From Cheilinus undulatus (Eukaryota > Chordata > Actinopteri > Labriformes > Labridae): a stretch of 64,000 nt of DNA. A program made the position numbers and the translations under genes. Shown piece by piece: positions 52,495 through 64,000 of this stretch. The notes beneath the pieces were generated by a model. The model was not told where the DNA came from. It saw only the letters and a list, made by a program, of their open reading frames with translations, and did no database searches. Positions within the stretch are counted from its first letter, which is position 1. The number at the start of each line of letters is the position of its first letter. The stretch spans positions 36,681,000 to 36,744,999 of the forward strand of contig NC_054866.1 of NCBI RefSeq assembly GCF_018320785.1. Reading direction: 5' to 3'.

Positions 52495-54285
52495 ACAAGT
52501 CTCTAGTTATTTGTTTCACATGCCTTGTGATATGGTCTGAAGGCCCTGACTACACAGTCTTATCTTTCTGACAGGCACACAGTGATCTTGGTCTTGCTTA
52601 ACCAAAATGGATCCCAATTCACCCCAGACTGTCTTTCTGGGGATTCAGACTCACATTTTGCCCCGTCTGTGTAAGGTACAGCCCTAAGCTGCCCCTGAAA
52701 CCCCCCACAGGGCTGCTGTGTTGGCAAAATCCTGCCAAATTCTTTATACTTTGCCATTTGCAGTGCTTAGAAGTTATTAAAATGATTCACCACGATTAAT
52801 ATATAAGCTCTAAACCTTATAAACTCCTAAAACCCTTTTGATTAAGTTGTAATTAAAAGCTATTCTTATCAATGCTGCAGAATTTTCCCACTTTGCAGAC
52901 ACAGCAAAGAGTAAAAGCTGTGATCAAAAATAGCCGTGGTTCTTTATATACATCAATAAAAGCCAGCAGAGAAGCAAAACAGCAAAGTGCTGGGAAAGCC
53001 CTCCACACAAAGGAACTGAAAAAGGGTTACTCTCAGAGCCTCTCTTCTATTGATTGTGTATTTGTTTATTTGGTTAGGAGGGATCCACGCGATCGAGTTT
53101 CCCTAATCGAGGCAGATTGCAGAAAGAAATACGATGCTGCATAAATTAGGTTGCACGATGTTAGCCTCCTGCTGAATTTCACATCATAATGTCTCAGTGA
53201 TTAGATTTGGTGTACTGTGCATTAGGCCTAGTTTAGGGAAAAGGAATACTGAGTGGCTATTAGTGACAAAGAGAAACGAGAATGCAGGGGGCTGTTTGTA
53301 ATGCTCGTTTCTGTAATCACAAAGGTTTCCCCAAATGATTTAAACCACAAAGACGACTGAAAACTGGGACTTAGTTCTTGATTTTTAGTTAAAGTCTGTG
53401 AGTATATTGGCTAAAGTCCTTACAGATGCAATAAAAATCTGTAGAAAGTGATCATAAATTAATTGCTTGCTTGATTGCATTACAAGTTAGGCAGACTGGC
53501 TTAGTTAATCAGTTCACATTCAGCTCCTATAGAGCAGCTGACCACGCAGTCTGTCATTCTTGGGTTTTATCCAGAGGGGAATCTCCAGAGTAAATTAATA
53601 TGTTTGGCTAGAAGAGACTGTAGTTTAAACTTTAGATTTAGTTTTATGGTTATGTTCTTCAATGCAGCAGACACATGGCCCTCCAGGGTGATACTGGACA
53701 AATGTGAATGCAGACACTTATCTAATGGGGGACTATTACTGCCCACATTGCAAGAAGTATTCATTTTTTATGAGAAGGGTAGATCCATTGGAGCCTTTTA
53801 TCAGGGGCATTCACCCTTACTGGTTACATCTGGCACTGTGTCCAGGCAGGACTCACTAAGTATGGTTTCTGGACAGTGGATCATGAAGCAGGATCTTAGG
53901 AGTCATATGGATCCAAATTATAGATAGTGCAGTTTTGTTCAAGTATGTGTAGGAACTTTTCTTCTTTTTTGCTATTATTTACTTTTCTTTCAGCTGGTGT
54001 TGGTCATTAAATACAGTGTTTGAATGTATCCAATAAAGAGGAATTGTTAAAGATTTTGCAACCAACTGTTGCTTTATAATGTTAAATTTAAGTCCTACTC
54101 AGTGAACTAAATGATTTATCTTACACGTAAGTGCACCATGCATTGGAAAACAAGCAGGGGCTTTCTAATTGGCTCACTTGGCCTTTATAATTTTACCTAA
54201 AGCTTGTATGAGCAATACTGATGCTTCCAAATGGCCCATAAAAGCAAGGAGTGTTAGATACTTCTATGCGACGGTTTTTAATGTA
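52495..54285. other. Intergenic, possible conserved non-coding DNA
   Basis: No gene. The stretch 53,080-53,250 is repeat-free and of mixed composition (includes GCATAAATTAGGTTGCACG) and could be non-coding conserved sequence. Confidence 0.35.
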
Positions 54286-54287
54286 GG

Positions 54288-54640
54288 CTGCACGGTGATT
54301 CATAGCACTGCTGCCTCACAGAGAGGAGGTTCCTGGTTTTAATCCCAATCAGACATGGTCTTTTTCTGCAGAGTTTGCATATACAAGCTCTCTCCTGGTA
54401 CCCCAACATCCTCCTACAGACCAAAGACGCTCGTTAGGTTTACTGGTGACTCTAAATCGTCCATAGATGGGAATGTCAGCATGTCTGGTTGTTTGTATCT
54501 GTATGTTAGTGCTATGATTGACTGTCAACAGGTCCAGGATCTACCAGGCAGCTGATACAATGACAATTGATATAGGCTCCGACCCCTTTGACCCCTAACG
54601 GAACAGGTGGTGTACTGTAAATAATGGATGGATATTTTTA
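54288..54640 (+). mobile_element. LINE 3' tail (L2-like), copy 2
   Basis: Begins GGCTGCACGGTGATTCATAG and passes through the TTAGGTTTACTGGTGACTCT block to an AATGGATGGAT tail. It shares block order with 45,900-46,195. Confidence 0.7.
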
Positions 54641-54644
54641 ATGT

Positions 54645-55268
54645 CTGTAAACTCTGCAGCAAGGCAGGCTGTCGTTATGAAAATTAAATACAAGCTATGA
54701 TTGCCTGCTTAGCTTATTCCCAACTCACTTGTAGAGAATCAAGGTATTGGAGGACTGTGTGTGAGTACTGTCACAGTGTCAGTTTATTGCATTATGACTT
54801 CCTACTCCAGGCAACCAATCAGAGTTTACGCTCTGCAGGCTGAGGGTTATCAACTTTTTAAAATCACACCTCTACTGCTGAACTCAATGGACATTGAAAC
54901 ATTCATCCTTTGCACCTTGAATTAAATGTTTGTAATAATGTTTATTGTTTGGATTTGTCTGAGATGAAATCCATTCAAATGTCTTCATACACTTGGATGA
55001 TACTCTGTTATGTGCCATTTTGTCCTTAATTGTATCCTTCTTTACTGCTGCATTTGAACTAGCCATTTGTTAACCATTTCTTGGATGGGATTTTGCAGGG
55101 ACTGATGAGCGTTTAGTTTTAATTTAATTGAAAATATTGAAGTACACGTAAATAAAGCTAAACACTCCCAGTAGTTCCAATACCTTTGCTGAAAAGGACC
55201 ACGGTGTCACAGGCTACCCAAGGATTCACTCTTCCATTTAAGGTTGTCACCCTGTTTCATGGAGCCTG
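54645..55268. other. Intergenic, nothing recognised
   Basis: AT-rich sequence without a supportable feature. Confidence 0.5.
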
Positions 55269-55271
55269 CAG

Positions 55272-57047
55272 CAGTGGTTCTCAACTGGTGGATCTGGACT
55301 CAAGAGTGGTTCATGGAGCTGTTTTCAGTTGGTCACAATTGTGTACCTGCAGAAGAAAAATGTGGCAAATAGTCTATGATGTATGGAAGCTCTAACCAAG
55401 CAAAGCTCCACATCTGTTAACAGGCAAATCTCTCTTGCAAAGCTCCAACCACAAACATTTTTGCCTGATCAGAATAATTACCAGACCAATCAGCATCGTT
55501 TGAGGACAACAAGATAGCGGCTACAAGCTTGGTTTAGTTTTACTGCAAGCAGGTAAACAATGGCTGCTGCCAGTGAAGGGATAACCTTAGATGCAGCTAT
55601 ACTGGCAGTTATTATCAGAATTGGCCTTTTCTATATTTAAAGAAGGGCAAAAAAACTGCACTGAAAGTTTTTCTTGGCAGAAAAGAGACAGGGGTCCAGC
55701 TGCAGAATGCAGATCTCAGACGCCTCCCTCCCTTTGCAGACCACAACAAAGAGAGGGAGACGCCACAACTGTCAGAACGGAGGGGATGCAATATTTCAAA
55801 CTTGTTTTCTATTAAACTGTATTCATAAACAAAGCCTAGCAGGTACATTCATGAAATAGCCACATTGCAAACATTACAAACAAAGCAACATTTCATAAAT
55901 AAAACAGGTAAGAACTTTCATGCATAGACCCATTTTAGAAGTAGTTACGCAATCAGTGGCTAGCTTCAGCTTAAGGCTTTTGCTAAGGCTAATATAGATT
56001 TGCTAGCAACCTAGTTAACATAACTACGTAAACCAATGTAGCTACGTTAGCTTTAGCAAAAGTTAAAGCTAAAGCAAGCCACTTTTTGCACCAATATTTC
56101 AAAACAGGGATAGCTATACTGAACATTGCATTATCTAACGTAGCTAACGTAGCTTTGTTTATTTTAACTTAAGCTACTTCAGTTATGGAGCTACGTTACC
56201 TGCATAGCTTACATAGCTTTATTCACTTAAGATTTCACTGTTAGCTGTATAGCTACATTACCTATCTATCTGTGGTGGCTTTGCTAGCTTTAGATTTAGC
56301 TATGTTACCTACGTATTTTCATTATCTACGTATCTATCGTAGCTTTGTTAGCTTTGTTAGCTTAGCCTTAGTTATGTTAGTTGACTTAGAGAGTTTTCAA
56401 GGAGGAGAAGCTGTTTTCCTGTAAGTAGACGGTTTACTTTGCTTCATTAATAGTTTTGTAATTATGTTTTGCAGGGCAAGTTTTTTAGTTTTAACTCTTG
56501 ATATCCTGACCCTTATCTTATCCCTTACACTAACCCCGAACAGGAAGTCTGACAGACAGCTGCAAACAAGGACTGCACCTGCCTGTCAAGCTTGTTAGGT
56601 AGCATACCTACTGGAGCTGCACATGACCACTACAACTTGTCACTCTGATTGGCTGGTTATGTCACAGACAGAACCTTTGTCCAATCACCCTCCTACATTT
56701 TTTAAAGTTTTCTGCCCTTCCCAAATGCTTTCTGTGGGCAGTTGCTCTGATGGATGTGAAAAATATCCCATGTAATGGAAATATGAGACAGTCTATCTGC
56801 AGTGTCAGAGGTATGCCCATGTATTTATTTAACTCCTTTTTCTGTCAGTTTTGGTTGTTTTACTGGAGATCTTATCTTACTTGTTGCTTTCTTGGAATAA
56901 CAAAGCTGTTTTCCAATGATGTAAGATTATTTCTAAGAATCTCTATTTTTCATTGAATACATTTGAGTGGTTTTGGAAATTTGATTGTCAATTTCCCATT
57001 TAGGATGTGGTGGTGGGTCCTGATGCTAGACTAGCTGAGAATCACTG
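55272..57047. mobile_element. hAT-type element of 1.8 kb, non-coding
   Basis: Starts CAGTGGTTCTCAACTGGTGG and ends GACTAGCTGAGAATCACTG, the inverted counterpart, preceded by GGTGGGTCCTGATGC. The interior has no intact transposase. At 55,980-56,390 it holds a degenerate array of GTTAGCTTTGTTAGCTACG-like motifs. Confidence 0.7.
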
Positions 57048-57049
57048 GC

Positions 57050-57508
57050 CAACAGGATCCTCTACTACAGTTTATCAGACAGACTGAGGTTCTGCCGCAG
57101 GCACAAAGCTCCTACAGAGGATATGAAGTAGTTGGTGGCAGGATGGTTCAGGTACAGCTGGATGTGGCGACTGATGGGGACAGATCTGTGGGTTGCACTG
57201 AGGAAAATCTGATTGAAAAATGTCTCCACGTATTAATGATGTCAGATTATTCATGACTACGATCACTGTTTCTCCTCTCACATCACTCCCCCTGCAGCAG
57301 ACAGGTCTTCCTCAGCGGGGGGGCACCTGCTGTCCCGCTCCTCGCTGCAGTGTCTGTGCGCGCGGATGAGAGCACATGATTATTGAACAGCTGGAGGGGG
57401 GGGGGGGGAGGCAGACCTGTAACACCTGAGCGGACTTTGAACATCACAGCATCGCGCGCACGGGAGGCGCAAGCAAACGCTCTGCTCCACATCCCTGGAG
57501 ATCCAGAG
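57050..57508 (+). promoter_or_regulatory. GC-rich 5' region of the C3orf80-like gene
   Basis: Base composition changes sharply at about 57,290, with many CG dinucleotides and a run of about 13 G at 57,397-57,409. The CpG-rich character continues through the coding exon, as in a CpG-island promoter. No TATA box is obvious. Confidence 0.5.
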
Positions 57509-58168
57509 ATGATGTCCCGTCTGCCGGGCGGCGGCAGGACAGCGTGCGGGACGACTGGCACCTTTTTGTCTGCGTGTCTGCTCTCGGCTTGTCAAGCCCT
57601 GCGGAGCTGCGGGGAGGTCCAGTGCGGCGATGGCCAGCAGTGCTGTCCACCCGTCATCGCCGGGAACGGCAGTGCCAGCGCCGCCGTGCGCTGCTGCAAG
57701 CTCCCCATCCACATTTTCTTCGACAACGTCGGCTGGTTCACGCGGAAGCTTTCGGGCATCCTGATCCTGTTGCTGCTCTTCGCCATGGGCTACTTCATCC
57801 AGAGGATCATCTGCCCGCGGCCCCGCAGGCACCCGCACCACGACCGCAGCGAGGAGCCCTCCCTCTTTCACGGGCACGCATCGGCGTCCCAGGACTCCCT
57901 CCTGGACCGCTACCCCGAGTACAGCATTGGAGACTTCGCGTCACCGAACCTGCCAGCCTACGACGAGGTCAAATACTTGCCCACGTATGAGGAGAGCATG
58001 CAGGAGATGCACAGAGACCGCTCCGATGATAACTTGCTTTCGGAAAACGAGAGGGGGAGTCGGGACAGGGGGAGAGTGACGGGACCGAGAGCCGGGGAGC
58101 AGAGACGGGAAGTCCTGGAGGTGTCAGGACCGCAGCACAGCCCAAGGACATCTCGGAACTCTGTCTGA
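57509..58168 (+). CDS. C3orf80-like single-pass membrane protein
   Basis: An intronless frame encodes 219 residues. A hydrophobic signal-like segment (about 12-31) is followed by a small Cys-rich ectodomain (C34, C39, C45, C46, C62, C63) with a sequon at N53. A transmembrane helix LSGILILLLLFAMGYFIQ (about 81-98) leads to a basic stop-transfer and a polar cytosolic tail. The tail has paired LPAYDEV (148-154) and LPTYEES (157-163) motifs that resemble WW-domain ligands, as in Shisa-type proteins. I call it the C3orf80 homologue because of this layout and its place between il12a and ift80. The start is the first ATG after the G run; a second ATG follows at once. AATAAA at 58,289-58,294 could end the transcript. 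Molecular function is unknown. Confidence 0.82.
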   Translation: MMSRLPGGGRTACGTTGTFLSACLLSACQALRSCGEVQCGDGQQCCPPVIAGNGSASAAVRCCKLPIHIFFDNVGWFTRKLSGILILLLLFAMGYFIQRIICPRPRRHPHHDRSEEPSLFHGHASASQDSLLDRYPEYSIGDFASPNLPAYDEVKYLPTYEESMQEMHRDRSDDNLLSENERGSRDRGRVTGPRAGEQRREVLEVSGPQHSPRTSRNSV

Positions 58169-58299
58169 CGGAAGACAAGTGATTGGGGAAAGCTGCACAG
58201 ACAATATATCATTCTTATTTTAATATAATCAGGGTAATTATCTTGCAGAGATATAAACTCAAGTGCAATTATAATCCTGAATGTTGAGAATAAAGGGGG

Positions 58300-58823
58300 A
58301 GGCTGAGAAAACGTGCGTGTTCTGTAAGATTATAAGGGATTACCCGCCTTTTGTATGCAAATATCTGCGTGGGTTAAGTAAAGGAGATTATAAAGGAAGC
58401 GAAGGCGTCTGAAATTGACGCTCTTTGTGTGGAGGACAGCTAATTTGGCTGCGGTACAATCGCATTAAGTTTTACTTCAGCACCTCAATTTTCAGTGGCA
58501 CCGTGAAACAGTTTTTCTTCTGAAATTCTCCTCTTTTCTCAGTCTTAATACTTAATATTCTGCAGGACTTGATCGACCTCCTTTTCTCTTATTGAATTTG
58601 CATACAAAAGAAGGATGTTTTCTCCCCTAGTAACCTGGACCGAGTGGAATATCAATTTTAATGCGTTCATAGGCTCACATTTTTATCAGCCAGCTTTAGA
58701 GACAGCTAATTTAAAGCTTATCATACACACACTTCACTGTGTGCAGACAGGAGTGTGTTATCAGTGACCTGAGCCATGTCTGATAGACTGTGAAAGTGAA
58801 GCCAAAGCAGAAGGGGGAGTTTT

Positions 58824-58854
<31 letters not shown>

Positions 58855-59350
58855 GCTCTGATCCTGGGGGCCATGATGTCCTGAGGCTGCATGTATCAGT
58901 GTCTCCAGGGTCCTGAATTTAGAAAAACAATGGCAGAGATTACAGCTGGCACTCTGATGGGTGTAAGCTGCCAAGAAACAAAGTTTGTATTTTGATGATA
59001 GCACGTCAGACAAGATCAGAGACAAACTGCTGCCCTGAGCAGATCTAACTCAGCACAGCTCCGACAGGACAACAGGGGTGGGACAGAGACCAGAGGCTAA
59101 TTATTTTTTGTGTGTGTTGTAGACCAAGATCTATTTGTATGCTGTGCAATTGTCTCATTTTTATTTCTAATTACTAATGAGGCAATATAGGACTTCAAGG
59201 CTGCTACCAAGCTGACATCACACTCACACCTCATTACAGCAGGCCTAATAGCCTGTTTACCTGGATTAAAGCTATACATGTTATTAACTGTCCATTAAAA
59301 TGCCTCATTGTGTTATTACATAGAGAAACCTCATTTTTTTATTGTATTAC
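58300..59350. other. Intergenic flank with poly-A tract
   Basis: Contains a pure A run of about 24 bases (58,829-58,852). The stretch 59,200-59,330 is repeat-free and could be conserved non-coding sequence. No gene. Confidence 0.45.
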
Positions 59351-59351
59351 C

Positions 59352-61490
59352 TGGGCATGCGATTAAGAAACACAACTGTAAAATCCAGCCCAGACATGAA
59401 GAAATCCTGACAGTTAGTATGTTGTTAGCCAAAAAAGAGTAAAAAAAATACTCAAACAGAACCTCCATTAAGTCTTAACAGCCTGCAAATTATGATTAAC
59501 TTTATGAGTAGTCAATAAAATCTGACAGATTTGTGCCATAGCATCTAAAAAATGCTAGTTTGTTTGACCAACAGAATTAAAAAAAAAAAAAGAGCCCTCA
59601 GATTTTTCAATTTAAAGGGTGTAATCACTGAATTTAGGGGAACTTTGCTGAAAAAAGCTCATGATTGATTAATTTCTTATTTAACATCCAGTTGGGAATC
59701 ATGAACAGCCTTTTATCTACTGTAAACTAAGCAACAAATTCACCATTAGATCATCAAACAAAAGCAACGGTTCTTTAAATGTGCATAAGCACATGTAAAA
59801 ACCTAAAACTGACTTATTTGAGAAGTTTCAGGTTTAATGATCTTAAATTTAAGGTAACCTATTTCAACTTGTGAGAACTAGCTGCTGCTAGAAAATCTCC
59901 CTTTTTCTCTAGAATTGTATTAACAGGACATGAGACGAAGAATCACAGCTGCAAAATCCAGCCCAGACATGAAGAAACACTGACATTTAATTGGTTACTG
60001 GCCGAAAACAGGAGAAAAAAACACAAAAGAACCCAGTGAGTCCAAACAGCCTATGAGTGGTCAATAAAATGTGACAGATTTGTGCCATCATAAAATCCAG
60101 AGCCAAAGATAATGTGTAAAAAATGCTCGTTTGTCTGTTTGTTTGACCAAGGATTACTGCTTTTCAAAATCAAAATTAAGACTTAAGACCTTTTTAAGGC
60201 CTGAACTGAAAAAAATAATACCACTTTTTGCACAGTAAATGGTAAAAAAATGAATTGGCATGAGATTTCTTAGTACATTGGAACAGAGTTAAATGAACTG
60301 TTTATAAAATTTCAAATCGTGTAAAACAATATAGTTTTTCTGGGTGATAAACACCCAAATTTGATGATTTTTGGCCCATTTAAAGCCTATCTTCTGTCAA
60401 TATGTCATATGATGATGTCTATCAAAAGACATTCTTGAAGATGCGCTGAGCTGATTGAAAACAGTATGACTATTAAAAAGAAGAATAACACTTTTGTCAA
60501 AATAAGGGCGGGCAGCATGGATTTTTAAGTGGGCAACTTGGTAGCTTAGATGTAACAGAGGATTGGACTAGTGTTTCACAACTGTGCCGTGTTTGTTAAA
60601 TCACAGTATTGAGATAAAATCAGAGAGGGGTCTGGGGGTCTTCCTCAGGAAATTTAGAACAGTGGTTCTCAGCTGGTTTAGCATCAGGACCCACCACAAC
60701 AACCTACTCAATGACAAATCACAACCAAAATTTCTTTAATTATTCAATAATAACCACTAACGTTAACTTTAAAAATGGAAAGTTCAGACATGAAATGGAA
60801 CAGACAGAGAGATGAAGACATTTCCTTCAAATAAAAGCCTATTATAGACTTTTTGCCACATACCTTGTTTCCAGGCACACATCTGTGACCCAATGAAAAT
60901 GGCTGTTGAGAGCCAAGGATTTAAAACATACAACACTGAATTCCCTGAATTATTAAGAATATTTAAGCAACAATTTGTGGTGGAAGATAATTGAAATCAT
61001 ACAAAGTTGGCTAGAAAACAAAGATTGGATAAGGGCATATCTTAGTCAATGATGAAAACCTTAGACATACCACAGGTAAAAATCAGACTTTTTAAGACTT
61101 TTTCTGAGCTTAAGTTTTAATGTGCAATGTAAGACTATCTAAGACTTTCCAAGGATCTGAAGAAACCCTGTTGACCAACAATATTAAACAAAAAAAAAGC
61201 CCATGGAGTTTCCTGTTTTAAAGCATGGAATCACCTAAATTTGGGGGAATTTTTCTTAAAAAATGATTTTTCATTAAAAATCAAAGAGGCACCATAGACA
61301 TCCTCTAACGTTCAGTTAACTGACTGACAGATTAACCACAAGGTCATCAAACAAAAGCAGTGGTTCCTCAAACTTGCATAAGCACATGTAAAGACCCTCT
61401 AATGACTTTTTTGAGAGGTTCCAGGTCCAATATTAATCTTAAATTTAAGGTTGAACCTATTCCAACCTGTAAGAACTAGTTGCTGCTGAA
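59352..61490. repeat. Tandem duplication of about 550 bp, second copy interrupted
   Basis: Copy 1 is 59,352-59,891. Copy 2 is 59,930-60,145 plus 61,165-61,490. Shared landmarks include AAATCCAGCCCAGACATGAA, GACAGATTTGTGCCAT, ATCATCAAACAAAAGCA and GCATAAGCACATGTAAA, in the same order. The gap in copy 2 holds about 1 kb of inserted DNA. Confidence 0.8.
60150..61165. mobile_element. hAT-like insertion within the duplication
   Basis: The right end, read on the minus strand, begins CAGGGTTTCTTCAGATCCTT then GGAAAGTCTTAG, a hAT-type terminus. The left end has the related AAGACTTAAGACCTTTTTAA text but a degraded tip. A second hAT remnant (60,660-60,918, starting CAGTGGTTCTCAGCTGG) is nested inside. 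Confidence 0.6.
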
Positions 61491-61494
61491 GCAT

Positions 61495-63335
61495 CAGTAT
61501 CGTCAGACCACTCAGACTTTACATTTAGAGACCCTGAGCTCCTCTAATGGTGCTGCTGCCACTAATAGTCTGTGTGTGATTGTGGTGTCTTTTGTAACCC
61601 CATACTTCTTGACCATGATAGTGAACACTGATAGCTTTGCTTTCCACAGGGAGCATTGTGGGTAGGTGAAGTTTGTGCTTAAAAGCACTAAATCCAAGCT
61701 TAAAAACCACTGATGGGTGGATGACATGGAGTGTGTGAAGTAGTAAAATAGTAAGAGATATGAATGTTGCACCATCATGAACCAGTTTTGATGTCTAAGA
61801 TGTGATGTAAGCTTTCACAGCCCTGGGCAGTCTACTACAGTTGCAGAAATGTGTGCCAGTGGTTCAGTTGTTCTGTTGCCCACTGGAGCAACACAGGTAA
61901 ACTATGAAGGTCAAATCAATGACCATTACCATCCTTTTAAACTCTGCATTAAATCCAGGAAGTATATTTTTAGAGGAGCTGTGTCGTTTGGCTATCGATC
62001 TAGTAGAGAGCAACAACAAATCTGAGGCATACAGATCTAAGGTTAAATAAAAGATGAGTGTATATTTGGTGTTTTGTTACTAATACTGTGTATATTTTTT
62101 CAGTTGAGAAGAGTGTTTATACATAACTCATTTAAATCCTGAGGTGCACTGTGTGTGGCCGCTCTCTGCTGTAATGCACGTGTAACCCGACTCCTCACTG
62201 ATAAGTCTGTTCATAGATTAATGCTGTTTGGTCTAGATGACTGCAGTTTATCACACAGTGGGTAAGCTGAGAAAGGAAGTGGACTGAGGGAGTAAAATCA
62301 AAGAAAGACAGTGAGTCAGAGCGAGACTTCTGGGAGAAAAATAGCAACAGCAAAGGGAGAATGATCCATTGATAGATTATCCTTTGTGTACCGTTTTCTG
62401 TGATGTTTCAGCGTCTGAAGCTGCTCGTTTTCTGGGAGAACGCAGATCTCCCCCCTTCCCCGCAACATCCTGATATCGTCTAGCAGTTGTTTTTGGAGAG
62501 CCATGGGACGCATCCTCTCCCTCAATTCGTCCCTCCTGGCCCACTAGAGGAGATGGATTGGCTATTATGGTTTGCTGATGTACTGGCCTTCTGCCAACCA
62601 GGGGGTGGAGCTGCATGGCAAGGAGAAGTTTCACACATCAGCAGAAAAGGAAATACAAGAATAACTCAAAGAGAAATGCATACAGTACATATATTGGATT
62701 CTAAAACACACACTCACCCAGAAATACCTTCTAGGTACATAGCTGAAAAAACATCTCGAAGACACTCTAAGATCTTTGTATAAATCCAGTGAAGCGTCAG
62801 GAGATGTAAAGGGACTCAAAAAATAGAGAAAGCAAAGTAAAAGAGGATATTTTAACAGAACACAGTTTTTATTACTTACACTTCCAGAGGGAAAGTCTGA
62901 AAGAAACTGTAAAAATATCTATTCTTATAAAAAACATCATGTCAAACTTTACAGAGATAACACAAAGCAATACATTTGTGCATTTCAGAACAAGTAAATT
63001 TTGAAAAACAGGAAAAATAACTCACAAAATCACATTACGAAATCTTTAGGAAGCTGAAATAGCTGAAAGGCAATGATGCTAAGATAAACTCAGTTGTGAA
63101 ATGATCCCATCACAGACTGTATAAAGTCAATGACATTGTTCTCCATTACTCAGCATATCCAACAGATTGTAGTGTAACAGCAGTTTTCTTCATTTCTCCA
63201 AATGTTCCCTTCATTTAATGTATTTCTTACATCCAGTGAACATTGAGAGAGAGAGCCAGAATCAATCCACCAAATATACAGAGACTATCACGATCACATG
63301 GCTCCATTTCTGCAAACTTTTAGAGAAAAGTCCCT
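61495..63335. other. Intergenic region downstream of ift80
   Basis: No gene recognised. Open frames near 62,490-62,780 have no family resemblance. The ift80 3' UTR must lie within the right part, but no single polyA signal stands out. Confidence 0.4.
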
Positions 63336-63340
63336 GAACA

Positions 63341-64000
63341 TCAACGGCGTGTTGCCATGCTGTTCCTCTCAGATGCATTAGCAGCTTTAACTCTCTCTTT
63401 CACCAGTTCCATCTCTATCTTCGCCTGGATTTTCTCCCAGTCTACCTCAACCTGGCAGAGGGAAAGACAAGATTAAATAAGAAGAGATAAACTGGTGTTT
63501 GAATTAAACAAGTGCTATAATGACAATGCAAAGTGGCTAAATTAGTTGACTGACAAACAGAGGCTGGGATCAGGTTGTACTCATGAAAAGTGCAGCATTG
63601 AAACACTCTTCTTGTCATGATCCTGATTACACTAAACATCTGCAAACTTCAGACATTCAGATGTTGTTGAACCTGTGAGAAAAAAATTGAAACAGACACC
63701 CCCCCACTGTTAGAAATGTCAGTGCAGAGCTCCACTTACCCCTTCAGCGTACTGTAGGAATCTTTTATTGGTCTCCTTTCTGCCAAATTTCTCCAGAAAC
63801 TTCTGCCTGTAGGCCAGCACAGTGTCCACATGAGTTTTGTGTTTGACTGCCAGCTCCAGCGCCCTGCACACAAGAGACATGAGATAAAGACAAACATTCA
63901 TCCAGTTTGGACAAACATGCTTCAAGGTCAAAGAAACTTTGAGCTGTACCTCTCCCAGTTGAAGAGGTCAATATTGACCCGGATGGCCTGGTAGATGAGG
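63341..64000 (-). CDS. ift80: Intraflagellar transport protein 80, last three exons (partial)
   Basis: Exons in transcript order: 64000-63950 (enters from outside the window), 63863-63740 and 63451-63341 with stop TGA. They encode [15 protein letters not shown], then [20 protein letters not shown] and the [16 protein letters not shown] segment, then [20 protein letters not shown] and a short tail. This is the conserved C-terminus of IFT80, an IFT-B subunit of the ciliary transport machinery; the WD repeats lie in exons beyond the window. Splice sites are canonical and phases agree. Position next to the C3orf80-like gene fits vertebrate synteny. Confidence 0.92.

Noticed and set aside
57383..57508. 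Upstream extension of the C3orf80-like frame
   Set aside because: It would need a TTG start and would translate the G run; the ATG at 57,509 precedes a proper signal-like segment.
57380..57877. Antisense ORFs over the C3orf80-like exon
   Set aside because: GC-rich coding DNA commonly gives long antisense frames; the sense frame has a clear membrane-protein design.
1..64000. CRISPR arrays, operons or other prokaryotic systems
   Set aside because: Introns, SINEs, LINEs and the gene content show vertebrate nuclear DNA; the tandem arrays lack the repeat-spacer pattern.

Overview
The window is nuclear DNA from a teleost fish, probably a percomorph. The genes are split by GT-AG introns. The intergenic and intronic space is packed with decayed Tc1-like, hAT and TTAA-flanked DNA transposons, tRNA-derived SINEs and LINE tails of the kinds seen in fish genomes. 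Four protein-coding genes can be supported. Their order (il12a, then a C3orf80-like gene, then ift80) matches what I know of human 3q25.33 (IL12A, C3orf80, IFT80), so the block appears to be conserved vertebrate synteny.

Layout: (1) 1-3,400 is repeats: a Tc1-type MITE, a foldback element and a 69-bp minisatellite. (2) 3,577-6,596 (+) is il12a, the IL-12 p35 subunit, with seven exons encoding 208 residues. It has a TATA box, a kappaB-type site, an ISRE-like site and an AU-rich 3' UTR. (3) 9,643-33,817 (-) is a 17-exon gene whose exons join in frame at every junction into a 569-residue protein. The protein has an acidic N-terminus, one transmembrane helix, a short Cys-rich stretch, a FIIND (ZU5-UPA) module of the NLRP1/CARD8/PIDD type and a C-terminal death domain. 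It has no NACHT, LRR or CARD. This gene is the most interesting item in the window. It is tail-to-tail with il12a and its introns hold most of the repeats. (4) 34-57 kb is gene-poor, with Tc1, hAT, TTAA-type, SINE and LINE remnants. (5) 57,509-58,168 (+) is an intronless C3orf80-like single-pass membrane protein in GC-rich sequence. (6) 58.3-63.3 kb is intergenic and includes an interrupted tandem duplication. (7) 63,341-64,000 (-) is the 3' end of ift80 (last three exons, continuing past the window edge).

How the genes relate: il12a encodes a secreted cytokine subunit. The FIIND-death-domain gene beside it looks like an intracellular, membrane-tethered sensor or signalling protein. By analogy with NLRP1 it could release a UPA-death-domain fragment after autoproteolysis. 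Both upstream regions carry one-mismatch ISRE-like motifs, which would fit immune induction, but this is inference. The C3orf80-like gene and ift80 look like conserved syntenic neighbours with unrelated roles. All family assignments come from reading translated exons; no database search was possible.
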